In this document: positions 1-5,227 of the stretch, piece by piece
Layout of the letters: every line of letters starts with the position of its first letter
Position numbering within the stretch: the stretch's first letter is position 1
From: Roseovarius sp.
GTDB lineage: Bacteria > Pseudomonadota > Alphaproteobacteria > Rhodobacterales > Rhodobacteraceae
DNA length: 5,227 nt
NCBI GenBank assembly: GCA_007125415.1
Contig: SLDH01000206.1
Coordinates: forward strand, 1 to 5,227
Direction of reading: 5' to 3'
The notes under the pieces: model-generated
Databases searched by the model: none
Seen by the model: only the letters and a program-made list of their open reading frames with translations
Told to the model about the DNA's origin: nothing
Position numbers and translations under genes: made by a program

Positions 1-2
1 CC

Positions 3-233
3 AAGACGCCGCTTACCGAATTCGAAAAGGAGATCGGCCTTTCGCTGACCGAACACGAGACCGTCGATGAGGAAGAGATCGACACGCTGGGCGGTCTTGT
101 CTTCATGCTGATGGGGCGGGTGCCCGCTCGCGGCGAGGTGGTCGAGCATCCCAATGGTGTGCAGATCGAGGTGCTCGAGGCTGATCCACGCCGGATCAAG
201 CGGCTGCGCGTCCGTCTGGCCGTGCCCGCGTGA
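3..233 (+). CDS. corC: CorC/HlyC family protein, C-terminal fragment (5' end outside window)
   Basis: The last 76 codons of a gene that begins before the window, ending in TGA at 231-233. The visible part matches the C-terminal transporter-associated (CorC_HlyC) domain: an acidic stretch with the residues DEEEIDTLGG, then a hydrophobic VFMLMGRVP segment, then GEVVEHPNG and an ending of the EVLEADPRRIKRLRV type, which is highly typical of this family. The full protein normally has CBS domains ahead of this domain and is described as a magnesium/cobalt efflux-associated or hemolysin-C-like protein; none of that part is visible. In many proteobacteria the gene lies next to lnt, as here, often after phoH and ybeY. 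Only 13 bases separate it from lnt, which suggests one transcript. The family call is firm. The exact substrate and the gene symbol are inferred from family and neighbourhood. Confidence 0.88.
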   Translation, partial: KTPLTEFEKEIGLSLTEHETVDEEEIDTLGGLVFMLMGRVPARGEVVEHPNGVQIEVLEADPRRIKRLRVRLAVPA

Positions 234-246
234 CCGCTTGACCAGC

Positions 247-1746
247 ATGCTCCTTGCCTTTGCCATGAGGCCGCGGCTTCGCCTTGCTGCCGTCGCTCTG
301 GGGCTGGGGGCGCTGGCCGCTCTGGGGCAAGCCCCGTTTGGGGCCTGGTATCTGACCCTGCCTGCCTTTGCCTGCTTCTTCGGCCTCTTGCAGGCCTGTG
401 CCGGATCTGGCCGGGCAGGGCTTGTCGGCTGGGTGTTCGGGGTTGGTTATTTCGCCGTCGCTCTCCATTGGATCGTCGAGCCCTTTCTGGTGGATGTGGC
501 CCGGCACGGCTGGATGGCGCCTTTCGCGCTTGTCTTTCTCGCAGTGGGGCTCGCCCTCTTCTGGCTGCTGGCTGCGATGGTGAACCACCGTGCCGGCCGC
601 TCGGTGACTGGATTCGTGGCGGCCTTCACGCTGGCCGAGGCGCTCAGGGGATGGGTCTTCACCGGGTTTCCCTGGGCACAACCGGGTCATGTCTGGATCG
701 GCACGCCGGTGATGCAATGGGCGTCGCTGGTGGGGGCGCTGGGGCTCTGCGCGCTCACCCTGCTTCTGGCGGCCGTGCTCTGGCAGGTGGTTGCGCGACG
801 TTGGGCCCTGGCCGGGCTCGGGGCGGGCCTGGGGCTCGCGCTCTGGCTGGGGGGGGGGCTGCTCAACCCGGTTGTCGCCCCGTCAGATGACGCGCCGGTC
901 GTGCGCCTGATCCAGCCCAATGCCGCACAGCATGAAAAGTGGGACCCGGAGATGATGCCGGTCTTCTTTCAGCGGCAACTGGGTTTCACGGCCGCCTTGC
1001 CGCGCCCCGATCTGATCGTCTGGTCGGAAACGGCTATCCCGTCCTATCTCGGCAATGCCGCCCCGGTGCTGGAGCGGATGAGTTTCGAGGCCGAAGGGCA
1101 GCCTCTGATCGTGGGGGCGCGGCGGCTCGAGGGGCAGCGGCTCTACAATTCCATGGCCCTGCTCGGCCCGGCAGGCGAGATTGACGCGATCTACGACAAG
1201 CATCATCTCGTCCCTTTCGGGGAGTTTGTGCCCTTTGGCGATTTTCTGGGCCGCTTCGGCATCACCGGGCTTGCCGCGGGCGAGGGGTATGGCTTTTCGA
1301 GCGGCCCCGGCGGGCAGCTTATCGGCATCCCGGGGATTGGCACGGCGCTGCCGCTCATCTGCTATGAGGGGGTGTTCCCGCGGCTTCTGCGCGCGGCACC
1401 GGCGCGGGCCGATCTCATCCTGCTGATCACCAATGACGCCTGGTTCGGCACCTTTTCGGGGCCCTATCAGCATTTCGCGCAGGCGCGGCTGCGCAGTGTC
1501 GAACAGGGGCTGCCGATGATCCGGGCGGCCAACACCGGTATCTCTGCGGTGATCGACGCGCGGGGGCAGGTGACGGGGGCGCTGGCGCTGGGCGAGGCGG
1601 GGTATCTTGACCTGCCGGTGCCGCCCGCGAACGCGCCCACCGCCTACGCGCGCCTTGGTGACGGGCCGATCCTCATTCTTCTCGTGCTGATGCTGGCCTG
1701 GGCCGCGGCCCGGGCCCGACAGCACGCCCGCCCAGTTTCCAATTGA
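247..1746 (+). CDS. lnt: Apolipoprotein N-acyltransferase
   Basis: Inner-membrane enzyme that transfers a fatty acid from phospholipid to the N-terminal cysteine of lipoproteins, the last step of lipoprotein maturation. From ATG 247 it is 499 residues, close to the usual length of about 500. The N-terminal half is a bundle of hydrophobic helices (roughly residues 12-28, 34-51, 58-80, 90-112, 160-182, 187-208). The periplasmic carbon-nitrogen hydrolase domain spans about 217-455, and a last membrane helix lies near 474-489. The triad is intact: E261 in WSETAIP, K318 in [15 protein letters not shown] and C372 in PLICYEG. NDAWFG (396-401) and a downstream RAANTG are also family signatures. An open frame extends back to ATG 154, but that part lies inside the corC frame. 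ATG 247 is preferred and ATG 265 is possible. Neither has a clear Shine-Dalgarno, so coupling to corC translation is likely. A run of ten G at 849-858 lies within the gene. Confidence 0.96.
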   Translation: MLLAFAMRPRLRLAAVALGLGALAALGQAPFGAWYLTLPAFACFFGLLQACAGSGRAGLVGWVFGVGYFAVALHWIVEPFLVDVARHGWMAPFALVFLAVGLALFWLLAAMVNHRAGRSVTGFVAAFTLAEALRGWVFTGFPWAQPGHVWIGTPVMQWASLVGALGLCALTLLLAAVLWQVVARRWALAGLGAGLGLALWLGGGLLNPVVAPSDDAPVVRLIQPNAAQHEKWDPEMMPVFFQRQLGFTAALPRPDLIVWSETAIPSYLGNAAPVLERMSFEAEGQPLIVGARRLEGQRLYNSMALLGPAGEIDAIYDKHHLVPFGEFVPFGDFLGRFGITGLAAGEGYGFSSGPGGQLIGIPGIGTALPLICYEGVFPRLLRAAPARADLILLITNDAWFGTFSGPYQHFAQARLRSVEQGLPMIRAANTGISAVIDARGQVTGALALGEAGYLDLPVPPANAPTAYARLGDGPILILLVLMLAWAAARARQHARPVSN

Positions 1747-1771
1747 CGCGCGCTGCGGCCCGCCGTAGTCA
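1743..1771 (+). promoter_or_regulatory. Candidate metK promoter (-35 overlapping lnt stop)
   Basis: TTGACG at 1743-1748 is a good -35 match and contains the lnt TGA. Seventeen bases later is TAGTCA (1766-1771), a weak -10 that keeps the first TA. Transcription from it would begin near 1775-1779, right at the first base of the riboswitch stem (1780). The -35 and the spacing are seen in the sequence. The promoter call is inference, because the -10 is poor. Confidence 0.4.
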
Positions 1772-1777
1772 CTCAAT

Positions 1778-1825
1778 GACCGTCACAACGGCTTCCTGGC
1801 GTGACGGAGAATTCAATGGAGCGCT
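1778..1825 (+). ncRNA. SAM/SAH riboswitch in the metK leader
   Basis: A compact aptamer just upstream of metK. A perfect 7-bp stem is formed by CCGTCAC (1780-1786) and GTGACGG (1801-1807). Its 14-base loop (1787-1800) contains AACGGCTTCCTGGC. After a short linker comes AATGGAGC (1815-1822), where GGAGC (1818-1822) can pair with GCTTC in the loop (1791-1795), including one G-U pair, to form an H-type pseudoknot. The stem, the loop and the pairing GGAGC element agree closely with what I recall of the SAM/SAH riboswitch consensus, reported upstream of metK in Rhodobacterales. The same GGAG is the metK Shine-Dalgarno, so ligand binding should block translation initiation. SAM-II also uses a pseudoknot that captures the Shine-Dalgarno, but it has a different stem-loop arrangement. 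The call rests on pattern recognition, not on a covariance search. Confidence 0.92.
1818..1821 (+). promoter_or_regulatory. metK Shine-Dalgarno within the riboswitch pseudoknot
   Basis: GGAG lies 8 bases before ATG 1830 and fixes the metK start there, not at the upstream in-frame ATG 1776. It forms the 3' strand of the riboswitch pseudoknot and is also the left half of a perfect 10-base palindrome, GGAGCGCTCC (1818-1827). Confidence 0.85.
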
Positions 1826-1829
1826 CCCA

Positions 1830-2993
1830 ATGGCAAGACAGAACTATACCTTCACTTCCGAGTCCGTCTCGGAGGGACACCCGGATAAGGTCTGCGATCG
1901 TATCTCCGACGCTGTTCTCGACGCTTTTCTGACCGAAGAGCCGAACGCACGTGTCGCCTGCGAGACCTTTGCAACAAGCGGGCTGGTGGTGATAGGCGGA
2001 GAGGTGGGCTTGCCTGATCAGGAACGGCTCAAGGATTTCATGGGGCGCATCGGCCAGATCGCCCGCGACTGCATCAAGGATATCGGCTACGAGCAGGAAA
2101 AATTCCACTGGAATACCTGCCACGTGCTGAATTTCCTGCATGAACAATCGGCGCATATCGCCCAGGGCGTTGATCGTGATGGGGCGGGCGATCAGGGGAT
2201 CATGTTCGGCTATGCCACCGACGAGACCGAGGCGCTCATGCCGGCCCCGATCCAGTTCTCCCATGCCATCCTGCGACGGCTTGCCGAGGTGCGCAAATCG
2301 GGGGCCGAGCCCGCGCTTGGGCCTGATGCCAAGTCGCAGCTTTCGGTTGTCTATGAAGCGGGCAAGCCGGTGGGCGTTTCCTCGATCGTGCTCTCCACCC
2401 AGCATCTGGTGCCCATGAGTTCGGGCGAGGTGCGCGAGGTGGTGGAGCCCTATATCCGCGAGATGCTGCCCGAAGGCTGGATCACCGACAGGACCGAATG
2501 GCATGTGAATCCAACGGGCGAGTTCATGATCGGCGGCCCTGACGGGGATGCCGGACTGACCGGGCGCAAGATCATCGTGGATACCTATGGTGGTGCCGCC
2601 CCCCATGGGGGCGGCGCGTTCTCGGGCAAGGATCCCTCCAAGGTGGACCGGTCGGCGGCCTATGCGGCGCGCTATCTGGCCAAGAACGTGGTGGCGGCAG
2701 GCCTGGCCGAGCGCTGCACGATCCAGCTTTCCTACGCCATCGGCGTGGCGCGGCCGCTTTCCATCTATGCCGATACCTATGGCACGGGCGAGGTGCCGCC
2801 CGAGGTGATCGAGAAGGCCGTGGCCGCCTCGATGGACCTCACGCCGCGCGGAATCCGCGAGCATCTGGGCCTCAACAAACCCATCTATCAGCGCACGGCG
2901 GCTTACGGCCATTTCGGGCGCGCGCCCGATGCGGATGGCGGCTTCAGCTGGGAGCGGACGGATCTCGTTGAAGAGATCAAGCGCAACATCTGA
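1830..2993 (+). CDS. metK: S-adenosylmethionine synthetase (methionine adenosyltransferase)
   Basis: Cytosolic enzyme that makes SAM, phosphate and diphosphate from ATP, methionine and water. From ATG 1830 it gives 387 residues, near the family norm of about 384-400. Signature motifs are all present: [13 protein letters not shown] near the N-terminus (residues 8-20, with the active-site His at 17), ACETF (43-47), the methionine/ATP motif [15 protein letters not shown] (118-132), DAKSQ (166-170), STQH (189-192), [25 protein letters not shown] (227-255) and the glycine-rich [16 protein letters not shown] (260-275). The frame is open back to 1743, and ATG 1776 is also in frame, but that would translate the riboswitch. 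Conserved homology begins just after MARQ, and the Shine-Dalgarno at 1818 supports ATG 1830. Expression is probably feedback-controlled by the riboswitch. trmB, a SAM consumer, follows after 41 bases. Confidence 0.98.
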   Translation: MARQNYTFTSESVSEGHPDKVCDRISDAVLDAFLTEEPNARVACETFATSGLVVIGGEVGLPDQERLKDFMGRIGQIARDCIKDIGYEQEKFHWNTCHVLNFLHEQSAHIAQGVDRDGAGDQGIMFGYATDETEALMPAPIQFSHAILRRLAEVRKSGAEPALGPDAKSQLSVVYEAGKPVGVSSIVLSTQHLVPMSSGEVREVVEPYIREMLPEGWITDRTEWHVNPTGEFMIGGPDGDAGLTGRKIIVDTYGGAAPHGGGAFSGKDPSKVDRSAAYAARYLAKNVVAAGLAERCTIQLSYAIGVARPLSIYADTYGTGEVPPEVIEKAVAASMDLTPRGIREHLGLNKPIYQRTAAYGHFGRAPDADGGFSWERTDLVEEIKRNI

Positions 2994-3034
2994 GCGGAGC
3001 GCGCCGTCGGGCCCTGACCGGGAGTTTTGGCATC

Positions 3035-3748
3035 ATGGCTGAAAGATCCACACCTTCCGGCGCGCCCTGGCGCAATTTCTACGGGCGCTTCAAGGGCAAG
3101 CATCTGCGCCCGTCGCAGGAGGCCTATCTTGAGGAAGACCTCGCACAGTACTCGCCCGGCCCGGTCGGTTGGGAGGAGAACCCCGAGCGCACGCCGCTCG
3201 ATCTTGTGGCGTGCTTTGGCGAGCGTGATATCTGGCTGGAAGTGGGTTTCGGTGGCGGCGAGCATATGTTGCATCAGGCGCAGGCCAATCCGCAGATCGG
3301 CCTGATCGGCTGCGAGCCCTATATCAATGGCGTCGCGATGCTGCTGGGCAAGATCCGCAAATCGGGCTGCGAGAATATCGCGATCTACCCGGGCGATGTG
3401 CGCAACATGTTCGACGTGCTGCCGGAGGCGAGCATCGCGCGGGCCTTCCTGCTCTATCCCGATCCCTGGCCGAAAAAGCGCCATCACCGGCGTCGCTTCG
3501 TTACGGCCGAGCATCTCGCCCCGCTGGCGCGGGTCTTGCAGCGCGGGGCGATCTTCCGGGTGGCCACGGATATCCCCGATTATGTCCGCCAAACGCTGGA
3601 GGCGGTGCCGCGCCACGGGTTCGAGTGGCTTTGCGAGGGGCCAGCGGACTGGCGTACACCCTGGCCGGACTGGACGTCGACCCGCTACGAGCAAAAGGCG
3701 CTCCGCGAGGGTCGGGTGCCGCATTATCTGACGTTCCGGCGGCTTTGA
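3035..3748 (+). CDS. trmB: tRNA (guanine-N7-)-methyltransferase
   Basis: Methylates the N7 of G46 in the variable loop of tRNAs using SAM, and releases SAH. The 237 residues match the usual single-domain Rossmann methyltransferase. The SAM-binding motif I is WLEVGFGGGEH (67-77). The acidic residue E94 in GCEPY ends the second strand, and GDVRN (120-124) follows. The family hallmark YPDPWPKKRHHRRR occupies 141-154, and the C-terminal TRYEQKALREGR (216-227) contributes to tRNA and SAM binding. Start ATG 3035 has GGGAG at 3020-3024, ten bases upstream. No promoter is evident in the 41 bases after metK, so co-transcription with metK is likely. The product tolerates no obvious alternative: TrmB is distinguished from other methyltransferases by the PDPWPKKRH segment. 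Stop TGA is at 3746-3748. Confidence 0.97.
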   Translation: MAERSTPSGAPWRNFYGRFKGKHLRPSQEAYLEEDLAQYSPGPVGWEENPERTPLDLVACFGERDIWLEVGFGGGEHMLHQAQANPQIGLIGCEPYINGVAMLLGKIRKSGCENIAIYPGDVRNMFDVLPEASIARAFLLYPDPWPKKRHHRRRFVTAEHLAPLARVLQRGAIFRVATDIPDYVRQTLEAVPRHGFEWLCEGPADWRTPWPDWTSTRYEQKALREGRVPHYLTFRRL

Positions 3749-3770
3749 CCGGGGGTGCAGGCGCTCATAT

Positions 3771-3787
3771 GGCCCGCCGTGCGGGTC
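3771..3787. terminator. Possible hairpin between convergent trmB and argE
   Basis: GGCCCGC (3771-3777) and GCGGGTC (3781-3787) can form a 7-bp stem with one G-U pair and a 3-base loop, within the 37-base gap between the two stop codons and touching the argE stop. There is no T tract on either side, so this is not a classical intrinsic terminator. It may only help end transcription from both directions. Confidence 0.3.
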
Positions 3788-4952
3788 AGGCGACCAGCTT
3801 GCCGGCCAGACGGCCCAGCATGGTCAGGCATTGCTCTAGCTGGGTGATCTCCACATATTCGTCGGGTTTATGCGCCTGCTCGATGGAGCCCGGGCCGCAG
3901 ACGACAACCGACATGCCCGCCTCCTGAAACAAGCCCGCCTCTGTCCCGAAGGCGACCAGGTCGGTATCGTTGGCGCCTGTGAGTTCCATCAAAACGTCGC
4001 GCGCCTCGCTTTCGTGTGTGGGGGCGAGTCCGGCCACCTCGCCGATGATGTCGAGATCGATCCGCGCCTCGGGATCGACCGCCTGCATGGCCGGGAGCAG
4101 CACATCCTCCGTGTAGCGCTGCAGGCTGCGTTTCACATAATCCGCGTCTGCAGCTTCCACCGGGCGCATCTCCCAATCCACCTGAGCCTCCGCGGCGATC
4201 ACGTTATGGGCCACGCCACCATGCAGCGCACCCACATTGATCGTGGTCCAGGGCGGGTCGAACTGGCTGCCCGCGGGCGCGCGCAGGCGCAACTCATCCT
4301 TCAGTTCCATCAGTCGCCCCAGGTAGCGCGCCGCGTATTCCACTGCGTTGACCCCGCGATCAGGGGCTGAGCCGTGGCCCGCAAGCCCGTGAAACCGGGT
4401 CGAATATTCAAAGCAGCCCTTGTGGCCCTCGATGATGCGCATGTTCGTGGGTTCGCCCACGATGGCCATGCTGGGGCGCAGGCCATGCTGTTCGAGAGAC
4501 GCCATGAGCGCGCGCGCGCCAAAACAACCCACCTCCTCGTCATAGGTGAAGGCGAAATGCAGCGGCCGCTCCTCTATCGCCTCGCCAAGCACGGGCGCCA
4601 TGGCGACAGTGGCGGCCAGAAAGCCCTTCATGTCACACGCGCCGCGCCCATACAGGCGGCCATCCGCTTCGTGCAGGACAAAAGGGTCACTCGCCCAGTT
4701 CTGCTCGACGACGGGGACGACATCGGAATGCCCCGAGAGCACGATCCCGCCATCGCGTTCCGGCCCCAGCGTGGCGAAGAGATTGGCCTTTGCGCCCGTT
4801 TCATCTGGAAAGAGCGAAACGCGCGCGCCCGCGCTTTCGAGCAGGTTCGCCAGATAGACGATCAGATCGAGATTGCTGCTGTCCGAAACGGTGGGGAAGG
4901 CTATGAGGTCTTCAAGGATGGCGCGTGTTTCCGCCAGGTGTTGCTGTGCCAT
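3786..4952 (-). CDS. argE: Acetylornithine deacetylase (M20 family metallopeptidase)
   Basis: Predicted zinc enzyme that hydrolyses N-acetylornithine to ornithine and acetate in arginine synthesis. It has 388 residues, the normal M20 length. Metal and catalytic residues are in place: H75 and D77 in LSGHSDVVPV, bridging D107 in CDMKGF, E139-E140 in TYDEEVGCFGA, E167 in GEPT, and H361 in GSIEQAHKPDEYVE. The lid/dimerisation domain (about 180-290) includes the conserved GLAGHGSAP with H193. FGTEAGLF (335-342) is typical of ArgE. ATG at 4952 has AAGGA (4959-4963 on this strand), six bases from the start codon. It converges on trmB and is therefore independent of the metK operon. Other M20 members (DapE, carboxypeptidases, amidohydrolases) are possible on family grounds. 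GCFGARAL and the SIEQAHKPDEYV ending favour ArgE. Many alphaproteobacteria recycle acetyl groups with ArgJ, so the physiological substrate is less certain than the fold. Confidence 0.87.
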   Translation of the reverse strand: MAQQHLAETRAILEDLIAFPTVSDSSNLDLIVYLANLLESAGARVSLFPDETGAKANLFATLGPERDGGIVLSGHSDVVPVVEQNWASDPFVLHEADGRLYGRGACDMKGFLAATVAMAPVLGEAIEERPLHFAFTYDEEVGCFGARALMASLEQHGLRPSMAIVGEPTNMRIIEGHKGCFEYSTRFHGLAGHGSAPDRGVNAVEYAARYLGRLMELKDELRLRAPAGSQFDPPWTTINVGALHGGVAHNVIAAEAQVDWEMRPVEAADADYVKRSLQRYTEDVLLPAMQAVDPEARIDLDIIGEVAGLAPTHESEARDVLMELTGANDTDLVAFGTEAGLFQEAGMSVVVCGPGSIEQAHKPDEYVEITQLEQCLTMLGRLAGKLVA

Positions 4953-4983
4953 CGGCGTTCCTTTCGCCTCCCGTCAATCTGGC

Positions 4984-5014
4984 TGACCCTGCAGCGCCGC
5001 CGCCGAGGGGTCAA
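4984..5014 (-). promoter_or_regulatory. argE upstream region: weak promoter and inverted repeat
   Basis: On the minus strand, TTGACC (5014-5009) is a plausible -35. A poor -10, CAGGGT (4991-4986), follows 17 bases later. The same bases form an inverted repeat, TGACCC (4984-4989) and GGGTCA (5008-5013), with an 18-base GC-rich centre. It could be a promoter, an operator or an mRNA leader hairpin; the sequence does not decide. Confidence 0.25.
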
Positions 5015-5027
5015 GAGGGTCGCGCAT

Positions 5028-5177
5028 TTATCGATCGGGTCGGATTGCTTGCAAACGCAGAGCACGGACGGGGCATTGGAGACCCAAGAGCGTCATGTAT
5101 GCTTCGTTAGCAGGCTGCTGAAAAGTGCCGGGCACTCCCTTCAAACGGGAGACTGTTGCGCGCCACGCTTGACCCAT
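5028..5177 (-). other. Marginal 49-codon reading frame, unrecognised
   Basis: On the minus strand, ATG at 5177 opens a 49-codon frame ending in TAA at 5030-5028. It begins MGQAWRATVSRLKG and ends with an arginine-rich ALRLQAIRPDR. The frame stays open upstream to the window edge, so it could also be the tail of something longer. I do not recognise a domain. No convincing Shine-Dalgarno precedes the ATG. Third codon positions are visibly less GC-rich than in lnt, metK, trmB or argE (roughly half G/C), so it is either not coding, recently acquired or a dispersed repeat. The stop lies 75 bases before argE. Treat it as a candidate only. Confidence 0.25.
5135..5151. repeat. Small inverted repeat CTCCC/GGGAG
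   Basis: CTCCC (5135-5139) and GGGAG (5147-5151) form a perfect 5-bp stem around a 7-base loop, TTCAAAC. The geometry resembles a tRNA anticodon arm, but no other tRNA arm is present. Its role is unknown. Confidence 0.5.
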
Positions 5178-5182
5178 CGTCT

Positions 5183-5205
5183 CGCCCGGGCGACCAGCCC
5201 GGGCG
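5183..5205. repeat. Strong GC-rich inverted repeat
   Basis: CGCCCGGGC (5183-5191) and GCCCGGGCG (5197-5205) are perfect 9-base complements around the 5-base loop GACCA. Each arm itself contains the palindrome GCCCGGGC. A further short repeat, GGGC-GGC-GCCC (5201-5211), overlaps the right arm, and TCCC-CCC-GGGA (5217-5227) touches the window edge. No T tract follows on either strand, so a standard intrinsic terminator is not supported. A REP-like palindromic element or a terminator for a gene to the right are both possible. Confidence 0.7.
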
Positions 5206-5227
5206 GCGCCCGACCCTCCCCCCGGGA

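Noticed and set aside
154..246. Longer lnt starting at ATG 154
   Set aside because: It would overlap the corC 3' end by 80 bases and add a non-membrane, non-conserved N-terminus. ATG 247 gives the usual Lnt length.
1778..1825. SAM-II riboswitch in place of SAM/SAH
   Set aside because: SAM-II is also alphaproteobacterial and also uses a pseudoknot, but the single 7-bp hairpin with this loop and the GGAGC strand directly before metK fit the SAM/SAH class better.
883..2912. Long minus-strand frames opposite lnt and metK (883-1776 and 1773-2912)
   Set aside because: They mirror highly conserved genes in GC-rich DNA, show no recognisable domain and have low-complexity Arg/Gly/His-rich products. 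They are shadows of codon bias.
2903..3724. Minus-strand frame opposite trmB
   Set aside because: It is antisense to a clearly conserved methyltransferase, has no family resemblance, and its 3' end overlaps metK on the opposite strand. It is a shadow frame.
5111..5125. Insertion sequence end
   Set aside because: The resemblance of GCAGGCTGCTGAAAA to some IS termini is loose. No matching second inverted repeat, target duplication or transposase is present in the window.
5100..5178. tRNA gene suggested by the 5-bp stem and 7-base loop at 5135-5151
   Set aside because: The loop has T at the position of U33 on either strand, but no acceptor stem, D arm or GTTCGA-type T loop can be found at the right distance.

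Overview
This 5,227-base, GC-rich window reads as ordinary chromosome from an alphaproteobacterium, most likely order Rhodobacterales. The evidence is the gene order corC/hlyC - lnt - metK - trmB, the protein sequences, and above all a SAM/SAH-type riboswitch just before metK, a class reported mainly from that order. The organism assignment is inference; no rRNA or other marker gene lies in the window.

Layout. Bases 3-233 are the 3' end of a CorC/HlyC-family gene. After 13 bases follows lnt (247-1746), the membrane N-acyltransferase of lipoprotein maturation, with its catalytic Glu, Lys and Cys all present. An 83-base gap (1747-1829) holds a probable promoter and a compact riboswitch that includes the metK Shine-Dalgarno. 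metK (1830-2993) makes S-adenosylmethionine (SAM), and trmB (3035-3748), a SAM-dependent tRNA m7G46 methyltransferase, follows 41 bases later. All of these read on the + strand. An M20-family peptidase, most likely acetylornithine deacetylase (argE, 3786-4952), converges from the - strand with only 37 bases between the two stop codons.

The last 275 bases (4953-5227) hold the argE upstream region, a marginal 49-codon minus-strand frame of different codon composition, and GC-rich inverted repeats that run into the window edge.

How it works together. CorC and Lnt are envelope-related functions and are probably transcribed together. metK appears to have its own promoter overlapping the lnt stop codon, with a predicted transcript start almost at the first base of the riboswitch. 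When SAM (or its product SAH) binds, the metK Shine-Dalgarno should be sequestered, giving feedback on SAM synthesis. trmB consumes SAM and releases SAH, and probably lies on the same mRNA.

I see no mobile element with a transposase, no CRISPR array, no tRNA or rRNA, and no sign of a new multi-gene system. The best regulatory signal is the riboswitch, which belongs to a known class. The least explained sequence is the right-hand 200 bases.
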